A DNA stretch of 64,000 nucleotides from Staphylococcus hsinchuensis (GTDB lineage Bacteria; Bacillota; Bacilli; Staphylococcales; Staphylococcaceae): the NCBI RefSeq assembly GCF_038789205.1, contig NZ_CP128355.1, forward strand, positions 1,922,001 to 1,986,000. The letters are read 5' to 3'. Below, piece after piece: positions 20,666 through 30,105 of the stretch (the stretch's first letter is position 1; each line of letters starts with the position of its first letter). The position numbers were made by a program, and so were the translations under genes. Below the pieces are notes generated by a model. That model saw nothing but the letters and a program-made list of their open reading frames with translations. It was not told the DNA's origin and searched no databases.

Positions 20666-21601
20666 TTACAACTTATTATTTAACGCTTCAGCTAATAGGT
20701 TAAAACGTTCCCAACTACTAACTGATACTCCGGAAGCATTAGGATGGCCTCCACCACCAAAGTCACTAGCAACATCATTAATTACAATATTTTTAGAACG
20801 GATGCGACAGCGGATTTCAGACCCTTCATCAACTGCAAAGACCCAAATTTTTAAGCCTTTGATATCAGCAATTGCATTTACAAATAACGACGCCTCATTC
20901 GCTGCAATGTTATATTCCTCTAAAACATCTTGTGAAATCGTTATTTTACAAAATCCTTTATCATTTAAATCAAAGTTCTGTAATACATAGCCTTGGAATG
21001 GCAATAGTTTTGGATCCTTTTCACCTAAATGATTTAATGCCTCATTTGGATTAAATGGATATTCTATTAATTGGCTTGCAACTTGCAACGTATGTGGTGT
21101 CGTGTTGTTAAACAAGAATCGTCCTGTATCACCAACAATACCTAGGTAAAGCAATCGTGCAACATTCTCGTCAATGATTGATAAATCATTAAAATGTGCA
21201 ATGAAATCAAAGATAATTTCACTTGTAGAAGATGCTTCTACATTCACATAATTGACCTCTCCGTATTGATCAACGGCTGGGTGGTGATCAATCTTAATTA
21301 ACCTTTGACCTTCATTAAACCTTTGATCACTAATTCGTGGTGCATTTGCTGTATCACACACAATAACAAGTGCATCTTTGTATAGATCATCTGTAATTTC
21401 ATCTATTTCACCCATAAAGTCTAATGAAGTTTCTCTTTCACCTACTACATAAATCTTTTTTTGGGGAAACTTTAATTGTAAATAACGTTTAAGACCTAGT
21501 TGTGATCCCAAAGCATCTGGATCAGGTCTCACATGTCTATGTATAATCACAACATCATAACTTTCAATTATTTCCATAATTTCATTAAATTGTTCTACCA
21601 T
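20666..21601 (-). CDS. nrnA: DHH/DHHA1 phosphoesterase, NrnA type
   Basis: Bifunctional nanoRNase and pAp phosphatase: degrades short oligoribonucleotides, and 3'-phosphoadenosine 5'-phosphate from sulfate or acyl-carrier metabolism. The 311 residues show the manganese-binding [14 protein letters not shown] (about 21-34), VCDTANAPR, the DHH motif in [17 protein letters not shown], and the DHHA1 substrate loop [10 protein letters not shown] near 285. It lies between the CBS regulator and dnaE on the same strand, with a small gap to dnaE, probably one transcript. A membrane anchor, as in GdpP, is absent, which supports NrnA over GdpP. Confidence 0.92.
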   Translation of the reverse strand: MVEQFNEIMEIIESYDVVIIHRHVRPDPDALGSQLGLKRYLQLKFPQKKIYVVGERETSLDFMGEIDEITDDLYKDALVIVCDTANAPRISDQRFNEGQRLIKIDHHPAVDQYGEVNYVNVEASSTSEIIFDFIAHFNDLSIIDENVARLLYLGIVGDTGRFLFNNTTPHTLQVASQLIEYPFNPNEALNHLGEKDPKLLPFQGYVLQNFDLNDKGFCKITISQDVLEEYNIAANEASLFVNAIADIKGLKIWVFAVDEGSEIRCRIRSKNIVINDVASDFGGGGHPNASGVSVSSWERFNLLAEALNNKL

Positions 21602-21629
21602 ATGTATCGCCCTTTTCGTGTAAAGTATA

Positions 21630-22922
21630 TTAGTTTATTAATTGACAAATTATTAATGCCTTGGCAACGTTTTGACTTTCATTGGTCATTGTCACTTCCA
21701 TCTTAGCAAAATTTCTGCCCACATCTAACATATCATAATGTATTTCTATTTCTGATTCAATTTGCACTGCCTTAATGTAAATGATATTTAAGCTTTCTAT
21801 CATTACTTCTAACTTTTTCAATTTACGTATTTCATAGCGAATCGATTCTTCGATTAATGCTACAAACACACCTTTACTTAAAGTGCCATATTGACTCGTT
21901 AATAATGGCGTTACTTGAACTTTAATATTATCATTAGTGATCGTCATATATTTAGCGACCTGATCGTTAATCTTCTCGCCTACTTGAGGTTGTCGACCTA
22001 TTAATTGCATCGCAGTTAACACATCTTTTCTTGTAATTACCCCGATGAGTTTCTTGCTCACATCAATAACAGGTAATAACTCAATACCTTCCCAAATCAT
22101 CATATGTGCACAGCTTGCTACAGTTGTATTCAATTGAGCTTTGAGTGGATTTCTTGTCATAAAATGAACAATCTTATCATCTTCATGCATTTTTATTATT
22201 TCCTTACTTGTCACGATGCCTACTAAATGTCTAGATTTATCTACAACAGGAAATCTTGAATGCCCAGTCATATCTGCCTTCTCTTTATAATCAAATAAAG
22301 TCATATCGTCAAAAATAATTGAATTATCATTTACTGGTTTTACGATATCTTCAACTAAAAGAATTTCTTTTCTTATTTTCTGATTGTACATGGCTTTATT
22401 TATCAAATTAGCAACTAAATATGTGTCGTATTGAGAAGATAACACTGGTAAATCATGCTCATTGGCATATTTAATAATTTCTTGTGTAGTTGAAAAGCCT
22501 CCGGTAATAAGTACTGCACTCCCTTTCTTAAGTGCCGCAAGTTGTACGTCTTCACGGTTACCAACAATTAATAAGGTGTTTGAACTGAGGTATTTAACTA
22601 CATCATTAAGTTCCATAGCGCCAATCGCAAATTTGTTTAATGTTTTTGTGAGGCCATTTTTACCGCCGAGTACTTCACCTTCTACGATTTTTACAATTTC
22701 ATTATATGTTAACTGTTCTATTTCCTCTCTACTCTTCTTTTCAATTCTTACAGTACCTACACGATCTATTGTTGCAACTAACCCTATTTTGTCTGCATCT
22801 TTGATTGCTCTATAGGCCGTACCTTCAGAAACATTTAAATCTTTTGCAATCTTTCTAACTGAAATTTTTTGGCCTATCGAGAGCGATTCAATATGTGATA
22901 ATATCTGTTCATGTTTCGTCAT
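21630..22922 (-). CDS. HTH-DRTGG-CBS-hotdog regulatory protein (YtoI family)
   Basis: Cytoplasmic protein of 430 residues with four recognisable parts. The N-terminal helix-turn-helix ([25 protein letters not shown], about 18-42) suggests DNA binding. A DRTGG domain (about 70-190), a pair of CBS domains (about 190-315, e.g. [22 protein letters not shown]) and a thioesterase-like hotdog fold (about 325-430, with [10 protein letters not shown]) follow. CBS pairs usually bind adenine nucleotides. The same architecture exists as YtoI in Bacillus; the target is unknown. It is divergent from the stress-protein gene at 23145 and precedes nrnA-dnaE. Confidence 0.85.
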   Translation of the reverse strand: MTKHEQILSHIESLSIGQKISVRKIAKDLNVSEGTAYRAIKDADKIGLVATIDRVGTVRIEKKSREEIEQLTYNEIVKIVEGEVLGGKNGLTKTLNKFAIGAMELNDVVKYLSSNTLLIVGNREDVQLAALKKGSAVLITGGFSTTQEIIKYANEHDLPVLSSQYDTYLVANLINKAMYNQKIRKEILLVEDIVKPVNDNSIIFDDMTLFDYKEKADMTGHSRFPVVDKSRHLVGIVTSKEIIKMHEDDKIVHFMTRNPLKAQLNTTVASCAHMMIWEGIELLPVIDVSKKLIGVITRKDVLTAMQLIGRQPQVGEKINDQVAKYMTITNDNIKVQVTPLLTSQYGTLSKGVFVALIEESIRYEIRKLKKLEVMIESLNIIYIKAVQIESEIEIHYDMLDVGRNFAKMEVTMTNESQNVAKALIICQLIN

Positions 22923-23144
22923 TATTCAAACCCCATTTATCAAACCATTTGATCATATTATAACTTCTTAATTTTAAAATTGCGAAGTTTGTGTATGGCT
23001 TAGTTAATTAACACTATTTCAAACATGTATTGTCTCACAATATATTATTTAAATGCTATGCTGTTTCAATTAAATATAGTTCATAATTATTTCATTGATT
23101 TTTAAGAAACGATATTATTAAATAAATATTAAGGAGGGGTTGTT

Positions 23145-23558
23145 ATGTATAAACATATTTTACTTGGCGTAGATACAACTTTAAAAAATGATAAAGCACT
23201 AGAACAAATTTCAAAACTAGTGGGCGAAGGTTCAACTGTTACTATTTTAAATGCCATCAATGAACAAGATGCACAATCTTCGGTAAAGTCAGGCATTCAT
23301 ATCGATGAACTCATCGAAAAACGTAGAGAAGGTTTAGCAAAAACACGCGATAAATTAAAATCTTACGGGATACAGTATAATGAACGTATCGAACGCGGTA
23401 ATGCAAAAGAGTTATTAATCAAACACGCCAATAGCGGTGAATATGAAATCGTTGTATTAAGTAACCGTAAAGCAGAAGAACAAAAGAAAATTGTTTTAGG
23501 TAGCGTGAGCCATAAAGTAGCAAAAAGAGCTAAAATACCTGTACTTATCGTTAAATAA
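23145..23558 (+). CDS. Universal stress protein (UspA family), short form
   Basis: Single-domain Usp of 137 residues. The Rossmann-like start YKHILLGVDTTLKND and the C-terminal signature VVLSNRKAEEQKKIVLGSVSHKVAKRAKIPVLIVK are clear. The ATP-binding pattern (G-x2-G-x9-G-S/T) is only partly present because the loop has NRKAEEQKK where glycines are usual, so ATP binding is uncertain. Strong ribosome site AAGGAGGGG. Monocistronic, divergent from the CBS regulator, ending in a terminator at 23585. A second Usp lies at 27805. Confidence 0.88.
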   Translation: MYKHILLGVDTTLKNDKALEQISKLVGEGSTVTILNAINEQDAQSSVKSGIHIDELIEKRREGLAKTRDKLKSYGIQYNERIERGNAKELLIKHANSGEYEIVVLSNRKAEEQKKIVLGSVSHKVAKRAKIPVLIVK

Positions 23559-23584
23559 CTTTTGAATTTTCCACCAATAAGTAA

Positions 23585-23620
23585 GACCAGTCAACTATAG
23601 TAAGCTGACTGGCCTTTTTT
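23585..23620 (+). terminator. Terminator of the short Usp gene
   Basis: CCAGTCA ... TGACTGG stem followed by CCTTTTTT on the plus strand, 28 bases after the stop. Confidence 0.8.
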
Positions 23621-23647
23621 ATATTGTAAGTTAAATTGTAAAATCAA

Positions 23648-24337
23648 TTAAAATTTAACTTGTTCACCTGGTTTTAGAATTTGAACTTCCCCTTCTTTAA
23701 CAGCTGATTCGAATTGCTTAGGGTCTTGTTCAATTAATTCAAACGTATCATAGTGTACTGGCACTGTGATATTAGGTTTAATAAATTCATTGATTGCGTA
23801 ACTTGCATCATCAATACCCATTGTAAAGTTATCTCCGATTGGAATGAAACAAACGTCAACTGGATGACGGTCAGCAATCAATTTCATATCGCTGAATAAT
23901 CCTGTATCGCCTGTATGATAAATTGTTTTACCTTCTACTTCTAAAACAATACCCATTGGCATACCTAAATAGACTGGGATACCTTCATCATTTGTTAAGC
24001 TTGAACTATGGAATGCTTGTACATATTTCACAGAACCAAATTCAAATTCTGCTTTCCCACCAATATTCATAGGTCTTACATTTTCAACATTTTTATTTGT
24101 AGTTAAATAATCAGCTAACTCTGCTGAACCAATCACTGTAGCATTGTTTTTATTCGCAAGCTCAACTGTATCACCAAAATGATCAGCGTGACCATGCGTT
24201 AAAATAATATAGTCCACTTCTAAATTTTCTACATCTAAGTCTGATAATTCGTTGCTACTAATAAATGGATCAACTATTACCTTTTTATCGTTTGCTTCAA
24301 AATAGATTGTTGATTGACCATGAAATGAAAGTTTCAT
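23648..24337 (-). CDS. Metallo-beta-lactamase-fold hydrolase (UPF0173/YtkL family)
   Basis: Cytoplasmic 229-residue hydrolase. Metal ligands are visible: [10 protein letters not shown] (HxHxDH, about residues 47-56), a later His in QAFHSS, an Asp in YHTGDTG and a His in VHYDTFE near the C-terminus. The start [27 protein letters not shown] is typical of UPF0173. The substrate is unknown. GGGGGAAATATA precedes the ATG. It converges with the Usp gene and is divergent from the peptidase gene at 24503. Confidence 0.88.
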   Translation of the reverse strand: MKLSFHGQSTIYFEANDKKVIVDPFISSNELSDLDVENLEVDYIILTHGHADHFGDTVELANKNNATVIGSAELADYLTTNKNVENVRPMNIGGKAEFEFGSVKYVQAFHSSSLTNDEGIPVYLGMPMGIVLEVEGKTIYHTGDTGLFSDMKLIADRHPVDVCFIPIGDNFTMGIDDASYAINEFIKPNITVPVHYDTFELIEQDPKQFESAVKEGEVQILKPGEQVKF

Positions 24338-24502
24338 TATATTTCCCCCTGTTCAACTATTTATTTCTACTATACCACGTAGAAGCCGTTTTATAACACG
24401 CAATAAGATGAAGCATTTATTTATACGAATGTATTTAAATTTTGAAATTTATTAATAACTCACTTAAAATTAAACTTAATAGATGAAGTGGAGATGATAA
24501 AT

Positions 24503-25555
24503 ATGAAGTTAAAGCAAATCCAGTCAATTTTAAAAGAAGAACAGGCTCAAGCAGCTTGGATTACAACACCACTTAATATTTTTTATTTAACAGGTTACCA
24601 TAGCGAACCTCATGAGCGTTTGTTCGCTTTATTAATCAAAGATGATGGAGAGCAAATTCTCATATGTCCAAAAATGGAAATGGGAGAAGTACAAAATTCC
24701 CCATTCGAAGGTAAGGTTATTGGTTATTTAGATAGTGAAAATCCATTGTCAAAATTAGACTCAACTTTTGACAAAATGTTAATCGAAGCATACCACTTAA
24801 CCGTTGCACGTCAACGTGAATTGAAAGAGACTTTTGAAGTAAATAGTTTCGCTGATATTGATCAAACATTACGCGAATTACGAAACATCAAAAGTGATGA
24901 AGAAATAGATAAAATTAAAAAAGCGTGCGCCCTTGCTGATAAGTGTATAGAGTTTGGCGTGTCTTACTTAAAAGAAGGTGTCACAGAACGACAGGTCGTA
25001 AACTATATTGAAAATGAAATTAAAGCATATGGTGTAAATGAAATGAGTTTTGACACGATGGTGCTCTTTGGTGATCATGCAGCATCACCTCACGGAATAC
25101 CAGGTGACCGTAAATTACAGCAAGATGAATTCGTATTATTTGATTTAGGTGTCGTCTATGAACACTATTGTAGTGACATCACGAGAACAATTCCATTTGG
25201 CAATCCATCAGATGAAGCTAAAAATATTTACAATATCGTATTAGAAGCTGAAGAAAAAGCAATCGCTGCGATTAAACCAGGTGTTAAAATAAGTGATATT
25301 GACAAACTTGCTAGAAACATTATCGCCGAAGCTGGTTATGGTGAGTACTTCACCCACCGTCTTGGACATGGATTAGGACTTGAAGAACATGAATATCAAG
25401 ATGTATCTGGAAATAACGATAACTCATTTGAAGCAGGCATGGTGATTACAATAGAACCAGGAATTTATGCGCCGAACATTGCTGGTGTCCGTATAGAAGA
25501 TGATATTTTAGTTACTGATGATGGCGCAATATCTTTAACGGAGTATAAAAAATGA
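24503..25555 (+). CDS. M24-family Xaa-Pro peptidase
   Basis: Cytoplasmic aminopeptidase P/prolidase-like metalloenzyme, 350 residues. The N-terminal creatinase-like domain (about 1-120) includes the substrate segment [12 protein letters not shown]. The C-terminal pita-bread fold carries the dimetal ligands: Asp in [18 protein letters not shown] (two Asp), His in [13 protein letters not shown], Glu in IEPGIYAP and Glu in VRIEDDILV. The ATG at 24503 is chosen because GGAG lies 9 bases ahead; an upstream GTG at 24488 overlaps that site. The stop overlaps the cutC start as ATGA. Confidence 0.92.
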   Translation: MKLKQIQSILKEEQAQAAWITTPLNIFYLTGYHSEPHERLFALLIKDDGEQILICPKMEMGEVQNSPFEGKVIGYLDSENPLSKLDSTFDKMLIEAYHLTVARQRELKETFEVNSFADIDQTLRELRNIKSDEEIDKIKKACALADKCIEFGVSYLKEGVTERQVVNYIENEIKAYGVNEMSFDTMVLFGDHAASPHGIPGDRKLQQDEFVLFDLGVVYEHYCSDITRTIPFGNPSDEAKNIYNIVLEAEEKAIAAIKPGVKISDIDKLARNIIAEAGYGEYFTHRLGHGLGLEEHEYQDVSGNNDNSFEAGMVITIEPGIYAPNIAGVRIEDDILVTDDGAISLTEYKK

Positions 25556-26181
25556 TTAGAGAAGCTGTAGTAGAAACGATTCAACAATTAGAAGATGCAA
25601 TTGCAAATGGTGCAGACCGAATTGAACTATGTGATAACTTAGCGGTTGGCGGTACAACACCTAGCTTTGGTATGACGCAAATTGCTTCTGAAATTTGTAA
25701 GATGAATAATGTAGAACTTGCTGTGATGATTCGCCCACGAGGTGGTGACTTTATATACCAATTATATGACATTGAAATTATGCAGCGAGACATGAAAGCA
25801 TTAAAAGAAATTGATGTGGATTACTTCGTCTTCGGTTGTCTAAACGAAGAAGGTGATCTAAATATATGGCAAATGAAAACTTTAAAACAACTTGCCCACC
25901 CAATACCAACAGTTTGCCACATGGCATTTGATGAAGTACATGAAAGACGTCAAATGAAAGCTTTAAACCATTTAATTGAATTAGGTTTCACTAGATTATT
26001 AACGCATGGTGGCCCAAAAGGCACAAATATATTTGATAATTTAAACCATCTAGGCAAACTTGTAACGCACTCTTCGGGTAAAATAGAAATTATGCCTGGC
26101 GGTGGTTTGACAAAAGATAATGTTCATAAACTAGTTGACGCATTTCCATTTCAAGAAGTACACGGAACGAAAATTGTATAA
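25552..26181 (+). CDS. cutC: CutC-family protein
   Basis: TIM-barrel protein of 209 residues, a family first linked to copper homeostasis in E. coli, though its biochemical role remains unclear. Conserved blocks are [45 protein letters not shown], the CHMAFDE segment and the C-terminal [12 protein letters not shown] with EVHGTKIV. The ATG overlaps the preceding peptidase stop by four bases, so they are translationally coupled. No copper-binding Cys/His cluster beyond the family residues is evident. Confidence 0.9.
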   Translation: MIREAVVETIQQLEDAIANGADRIELCDNLAVGGTTPSFGMTQIASEICKMNNVELAVMIRPRGGDFIYQLYDIEIMQRDMKALKEIDVDYFVFGCLNEEGDLNIWQMKTLKQLAHPIPTVCHMAFDEVHERRQMKALNHLIELGFTRLLTHGGPKGTNIFDNLNHLGKLVTHSSGKIEIMPGGGLTKDNVHKLVDAFPFQEVHGTKIV

Positions 26182-26210
26182 CTGAATTTCACATTTGAAT
26201 AAAATAAAAA

Positions 26211-26246
26211 ACGAGTCTGAGACAAAAATAGGTGTCTCAGACTCGT
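26211..26246 (-). terminator. Terminator hairpin in dispersed repeat A
   Basis: ACGAGTCTGAGAC ... GTCTCAGACTCGT, perfect stem. Only the minus strand has a T run after it (TTTTTTATTTT), so it should stop ald transcription; it may also act for cutC. Confidence 0.75.
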
Positions 26247-26373
26247 TATCAATTTGGCAGTAGATGTCTGAATTGAAAATGCGCTTAGAACAAGCTTTTT
26301 TCAATCCTAGTCACCCTTGCCGGGGTGGGACTACGAAATCTCTATTAGAAAATTCGATTTCTGTCCCACTCCC
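26211..26373 (+). repeat. Dispersed intergenic repeat, copy A
   Basis: About 163 bases starting with the CTGAGACA hairpin, then an AATTGAAAATGC segment, a TTTTTTCAATCCTAGTCA block, and ending in a hairpin flanked by GGGTGGGAC and GTCCCACTCCC. A second copy, clearly homologous along its length, lies on the minus strand at 55893-56050. Confidence 0.85.
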
Positions 26374-26540
26374 AAATTATATCGATATAAGAAGCAACAT
26401 TATCAGTAATATGAACTTAATACTACACAACTAGCAACCTGGGTTTTAGACAAGTCTTTAAGACTTGATGTCACCTACTGAAAATTATGCGTTACTCCTT
26501 AATTGTAATTAGATTATATCTAGATCTATATTAATTAGAA

Positions 26541-27659
26541 TTATTTATTTAATGCGTCTTCAATTTCAACGTAGTCTCTATCAAAAGCATCTGCTACACC
26601 TTTATTTGTTAATTCACCTTTGTAAGTGTTTAAACCTAATGAAAGTGCATGATTGTCTTGTAATGCTTTCTTGTAGCCTTTTTTAGCGATTTGTAATGCA
26701 TATGGTAAAGTAGCATTATTTAAACCGATTGTTGAAGTACGTGGAACTGCACCAGGCATATTAGCAACAGCATAATGAACGACACCATGTTTCTTATAAG
26801 TTGGGTCATCATGTGTTGTAATATGGTCTGTTGTTTCGAAAATACCACCTTGGTCGATAGCGATATCTACGATTACAGCACCGTCTTTCATTTTCTTAAC
26901 CATGTCTTCAGTTACTAAGTTTGGTGCTTTAGCTCCTGGGATTAATACTGCACCGATTACTAAGTCACTGTTTTCAACACATTGTTCAATGTTTAATGGA
27001 TTTGACATAATTGTATGAACGCGACCATCAAATAAATCTTCTAATTCTTGTAAACGTTTAGGGTTTACGTCAAGGATTGTTACATCTGCACCTAAACCAA
27101 GTGCGATTTTAGCTGCATTTGTACCTGCTTGACCTCCACCGATAATCGTAACGCGGCCTTTAGCAACACCTGGAATTCCACCAAGTAAGATTCCCATACC
27201 GCCTTTATATTTTTGTAAGAATTCAGCACCAATTTGTGCAGACATACGACCTGCAACTTCACTCATTGGTGTTAATAATGGTAATGACTTGTCAGCTAAT
27301 TGAACTGTTTCATATGCGATACCAACAACTTTTTTGTCTAGTAAAGCTTGAGTTAATTTCTCTTCATTAGCTAGGTGTAAATAAGTGAATAAGATTAAAC
27401 CTTCTTTGAAGAATTCGAATTCTTCTTCTAATGGTTCCTTAACTTTAATAACCATATCTACATCCCATGCTTCTTCACTCTTAGAAACAATCTTTGCCCC
27501 TGCTTGTGTATAGTCCTCATCTTCGAAATAAGAACCTAAACCAGCTGAAGTCTCAACAAGTAATGTATGACCTTGTTCAACAAGGGCGTGTACACCACTT
27601 GGTGATAGCCCTACTCTGTTTTCGTTATTTTTTATCTCCTTAGGAATACCTATAATCAT
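26541..27659 (-). CDS. ald: Alanine dehydrogenase
   Basis: NAD-dependent oxidative deamination of L-alanine to pyruvate and ammonium. The 372 residues have family length. Visible are [18 protein letters not shown], the substrate Arg/Lys region, catalytic His in YLHLANEE, the nucleotide-binding [32 protein letters not shown] and the C-terminal [11 protein letters not shown]. The ATG at 27659 sits 9 bases after GGAGG; an in-frame ATG farther upstream would overlap that ribosome site. A good CcpA operator lies 38 bases upstream at 27697, implying carbon catabolite control. Confidence 0.95.
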   Translation of the reverse strand: MIIGIPKEIKNNENRVGLSPSGVHALVEQGHTLLVETSAGLGSYFEDEDYTQAGAKIVSKSEEAWDVDMVIKVKEPLEEEFEFFKEGLILFTYLHLANEEKLTQALLDKKVVGIAYETVQLADKSLPLLTPMSEVAGRMSAQIGAEFLQKYKGGMGILLGGIPGVAKGRVTIIGGGQAGTNAAKIALGLGADVTILDVNPKRLQELEDLFDGRVHTIMSNPLNIEQCVENSDLVIGAVLIPGAKAPNLVTEDMVKKMKDGAVIVDIAIDQGGIFETTDHITTHDDPTYKKHGVVHYAVANMPGAVPRTSTIGLNNATLPYALQIAKKGYKKALQDNHALSLGLNTYKGELTNKGVADAFDRDYVEIEDALNK

Positions 27660-27696
27660 TCCATCCACCTCCAAGGACTATATTAACGTTTATAAA

Positions 27697-27712
27697 GTGA
27701 AAGCGCAATCAA
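27697..27712. promoter_or_regulatory. CcpA operator (cre) upstream of ald
   Basis: GTGAAAGCGCAATCAA carries every fixed cre position (TG, AA, CG, CA). It sits in the 145-base divergent region between ald and the Usp gene, close to the ald start, in a position able to block ald transcription. Confidence 0.65.
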
Positions 27713-27769
27713 AATAAACGGGCATTTTTACAACTCTTTTAAGTTGTGTTAATTTTCTGTAAATTGTGG

Positions 27770-27775
27770 TATAAT
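27770..27775 (+). promoter_or_regulatory. Candidate -10 of the Usp gene promoter
   Basis: TATAAT preceded by TGTGG (near extended -10), 30 bases upstream of the start. No good -35 at standard spacing. Confidence 0.5.
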
Positions 27776-27804
27776 AAAGTAAAGAAAACGAGGGGGTAAT
27801 TGTG

Positions 27805-28308
27805 ATGAGAACTTATAAAAATATACTAATTGCCGTAGATGGATCACATGAAGCGGAATGGGCATTCAACAAAGCGGTTGATGTTGCAAATCGTAACGAC
27901 GCTAAATTAACTGTTGTAAATGTCATCGATTCAAGAACGTATTCATCATATGAAGTTTACGACGCACAATTTACCGAGAAATCTAAAAATTTCTCAGAAG
28001 ATTTACTTAGTGGTTATAAAGAAGTTGCGACAAATGCTGGCGTAACAAACGTTGAAACGCGATTAGAATTCGGTTCACCGAAAGCCATCATTCCTAAGAA
28101 ACTTGCTAACGAAGTTGGTGCAGATTTAATTATGTGTGGTACTTCTGGACTCAATGCTGTTGAACGTTTTATTGTAGGTTCAGTATCAGAAGCAATCGTA
28201 CGTCACTCACCTTGCGATGTGCTCGTTGTTCGTACTGAAGAACTCCCAGAAGATTTCCAACCACAAGTTGCAACAGAACATTTAAAATCACAATACAAAG
28301 AGCAATAA
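27805..28308 (+). CDS. Universal stress protein (UspA family)
   Basis: UspA-like protein of 167 residues, MRTYKNILIAVDGSHEAEWAFNKA at the N-terminus. The C-terminal ATP motif is well preserved: MCGTSGLNAVERFIVGSVSEAIVRHSPCDVLVVR, with G-x2-G-x9-G-S. It therefore probably belongs to the ATP-binding subgroup, unlike the shorter Usp at 23145. AGGGGG is 8 bases ahead of the ATG at 27805; a GTG one codon earlier is possible. Divergent from ald, followed by a structured 3' region. Confidence 0.9.
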   Translation: MRTYKNILIAVDGSHEAEWAFNKAVDVANRNDAKLTVVNVIDSRTYSSYEVYDAQFTEKSKNFSEDLLSGYKEVATNAGVTNVETRLEFGSPKAIIPKKLANEVGADLIMCGTSGLNAVERFIVGSVSEAIVRHSPCDVLVVRTEELPEDFQPQVATEHLKSQYKEQ

Positions 28309-28367
28309 TGAACCATTTAAATCTCAAAGGTAAGCATATCAATTTCTATAACAATCAAATCATTAAT

Positions 28368-28391
28368 GTCTGAGATTTATCGTGCTCCGAC
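28368..28391 (+). repeat. 3'-UTR stem-loop module, copy 2
   Basis: GTC-T-GAG ... CTC-C-GAC hairpin with the same central mismatch as copy 1 at 6416-6441, again placed between a stop codon and a terminator. Confidence 0.6.
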
Positions 28392-28400
28392 TGTTGAAAA

Positions 28401-28437
28401 GGTAATTTCTATTTTATTCATATGGAAATTGCCTTTT
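28401..28437 (+). terminator. Terminator of the Usp gene
   Basis: GGTAATTTC ... GAAATTGCC stem with one G-T wobble followed by TTTT. The arms match the terminator at 34987-35019. Confidence 0.7.
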
Positions 28438-28723
28438 CTATTTATTAGATAAAATAATAGTTATCGATTATTTACCAGTACCTGAAATATTTAAGTATTG
28501 TTTCAGGAACAATTTTCAAAAAATATTTAAAGATACCCCACTATACCTTCAACGTTTAATCTTTGAGTTTGGCCTTTGTATATGAATGTTTTCATTGAAG
28601 CGTTCGATTTCCATATAAATACGTACATTTTTACAAAAAAATTATTATTGCTTTATATATCATTCATAATTTATCTATATGCTTGATATGTAGTGGAAAT
28701 TTTGAAAGGAGTCGAATTTAAAT

Positions 28724-29941
28724 ATGAAAAAATTCAATAAAGTTATTTTAACTTCAATCGCAACTGTTGGTACTTTAGGTGTATTAGGTACAGGTAGTGT
28801 TGCATTTGCTTCTGGAATGAACGCACCGGCACAATCTAACGGTTCTCAACACCAACAATCTCAAGATACAAGAACAGTTGGTTCATTAAAATTTTTAGGT
28901 TCACAATCATTACCTCAAAACACAACTTATAAAGGTACAAAAGTTGGTGGATTATCAGGTATTACATACAACCCTAAAAATAACAAATGGTTAGCTATTA
29001 GTGACGACCGTTCAGAATATAATCCAGCAAGATTTTATGGACTTAAACTAAACTACAATCAAAATGGCTTTAAAAAAGTTAACTTCAAAGATGTTGAAAC
29101 TTTAAAACAACCAAATGGTAAAAATTACGTAAGTAAAGATAAATATGACAGCAAATCAGATGATACAGTCGTGGATCCAGAATCTATCCGTTTCGATCCT
29201 TTAAACAATAACGAAATTTTATATACAAGTGAAGGCGACCGTACATTAGGTATTAATCCTTTCATAAGAAAGGCTTCATTAAACGGTCAATATAAATCAG
29301 ATATCCCAGTAAAAGATACTGTAAAAATGGATGATAAAGAACAAAAAGGATTTAGAAATAACCAAGCTATTGAAGGTAGTACATTCTCAGCTGATGGTAA
29401 AACGATTTGGACAGCGTTAGAAGGACCATTAAAACAAGATGATGAAGAACCTACACCAGAAAAAGGAGCATTATCACGTATTACTCAATACGATCGTCAA
29501 GGTAACGTATTATCAGAAGTTGCTTACCCACTTGATCCAATTCCTGCAACACCTGGTAAAGGTAAATTCGCACTTAATGGTGTTACAGAAATGCTAGCGA
29601 TTAACGATCATCAATTCTTAACATTAGAACGTGCTTCAGTTCAATCAGCTGATGGCGTGTTCCACAATTATATTCGCGTTTACAAAATAGATGTAAACCA
29701 AGGGACTGACGTGAAAAATATGGCATCACTTAAAGGACAAAATGTTCAACCAGTTAAGAAAGAATGCCTACTTAACTTAAACGATGATAACTTCAAAAAA
29801 ATCGATAACGTTGAAGGAATTACTTTCGGTAAAAAATTACCAAACGGACATGACAGTATCGTTCTAGTAGCTGATGATAATTTCAATAAAGAACAACAAA
29901 CACAATTCTTAGCATATGAGGTACAACCAGAATCTAAATAA
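28724..29941 (+). CDS. Secreted esterase-like activity of phytase family protein
   Basis: Exported protein of 405 residues. A signal peptide is clear: KKFNK, hydrophobic core to about residue 27, cleavage probably after SVAFA (about 29). A low-complexity Gln/Ser linker (34-48) follows, then a beta-propeller-like domain with the phytase-like family signatures: GGLSGITYNP (75-84), AISDDR (91-96), DPESIRFDP (151-159), YTSEGDRT, AIEGSTFSADGKTIWTALEGP, GVTEMLAI and LVADDNFNKEQQTQFLAYEV at the end. No LPXTG or transmembrane anchor, so it is likely released. Despite the family name, substrate and activity are unknown. AAAGGAG precedes the ATG by about 12 bases. I do not recall it between usp and ackA in S. 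aureus, so it may be lineage-specific. Confidence 0.82.
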   Translation: MKKFNKVILTSIATVGTLGVLGTGSVAFASGMNAPAQSNGSQHQQSQDTRTVGSLKFLGSQSLPQNTTYKGTKVGGLSGITYNPKNNKWLAISDDRSEYNPARFYGLKLNYNQNGFKKVNFKDVETLKQPNGKNYVSKDKYDSKSDDTVVDPESIRFDPLNNNEILYTSEGDRTLGINPFIRKASLNGQYKSDIPVKDTVKMDDKEQKGFRNNQAIEGSTFSADGKTIWTALEGPLKQDDEEPTPEKGALSRITQYDRQGNVLSEVAYPLDPIPATPGKGKFALNGVTEMLAINDHQFLTLERASVQSADGVFHNYIRVYKIDVNQGTDVKNMASLKGQNVQPVKKECLLNLNDDNFKKIDNVEGITFGKKLPNGHDSIVLVADDNFNKEQQTQFLAYEVQPESK

Positions 29942-29978
29942 TCATATTTAAAGCTGTCAGACTACTACACATTTATTT

Positions 29979-30019
29979 GGTGAGGCAATAGCTCTATTGA
30001 GCTATTGCCTCACCTTTTT
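29979..30019 (+). terminator. Terminator of the phytase-like gene
   Basis: GGTGAGGCAATAGCTC / GAGCTATTGCCTCACC perfect 16-base stem followed by TTTTT. Confidence 0.92.
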
Positions 30020-30025
30020 CCGTAT

Positions 30026-30080
30026 AAAAAAATCGTATTGTTTCTATACTCCATTATTAGGATATTAGAACAATACGATT
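30026..30080 (-). terminator. ackA terminator
   Basis: AATCGTATTGTT ... AACAATACGATT 12-base stem, minus-strand T run (30026-30032), 25 bases past the ackA stop. Confidence 0.85.
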
Positions 30081-30105
30081 TATTTATTAGTATGGAATAA
30101 TATAA

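Larger units (their letters stand above)
26182..26540. other. Convergent intergenic region, cutC / ald
   Basis: 359 bases without a gene between the two 3' ends. The left half is the dispersed repeat element at 26211-26373. The right half (26374-26540) is A+T-rich, with a short AAGTCTTTAAGACTT palindrome near 26454 and no supported feature. Confidence 0.7.
28309..28723. other. Intergenic region, Usp gene 3' side / phytase-like gene 5' side
   Basis: 415 bases without a gene. It contains the stem-loop module at 28368-28391, a terminator at 28401-28437, and then about 280 bases of A+T-rich sequence that must hold the promoter of the secreted protein gene. I see TTGCTT ... TTATCT near 28649 as a weak candidate only. 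Confidence 0.6.
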
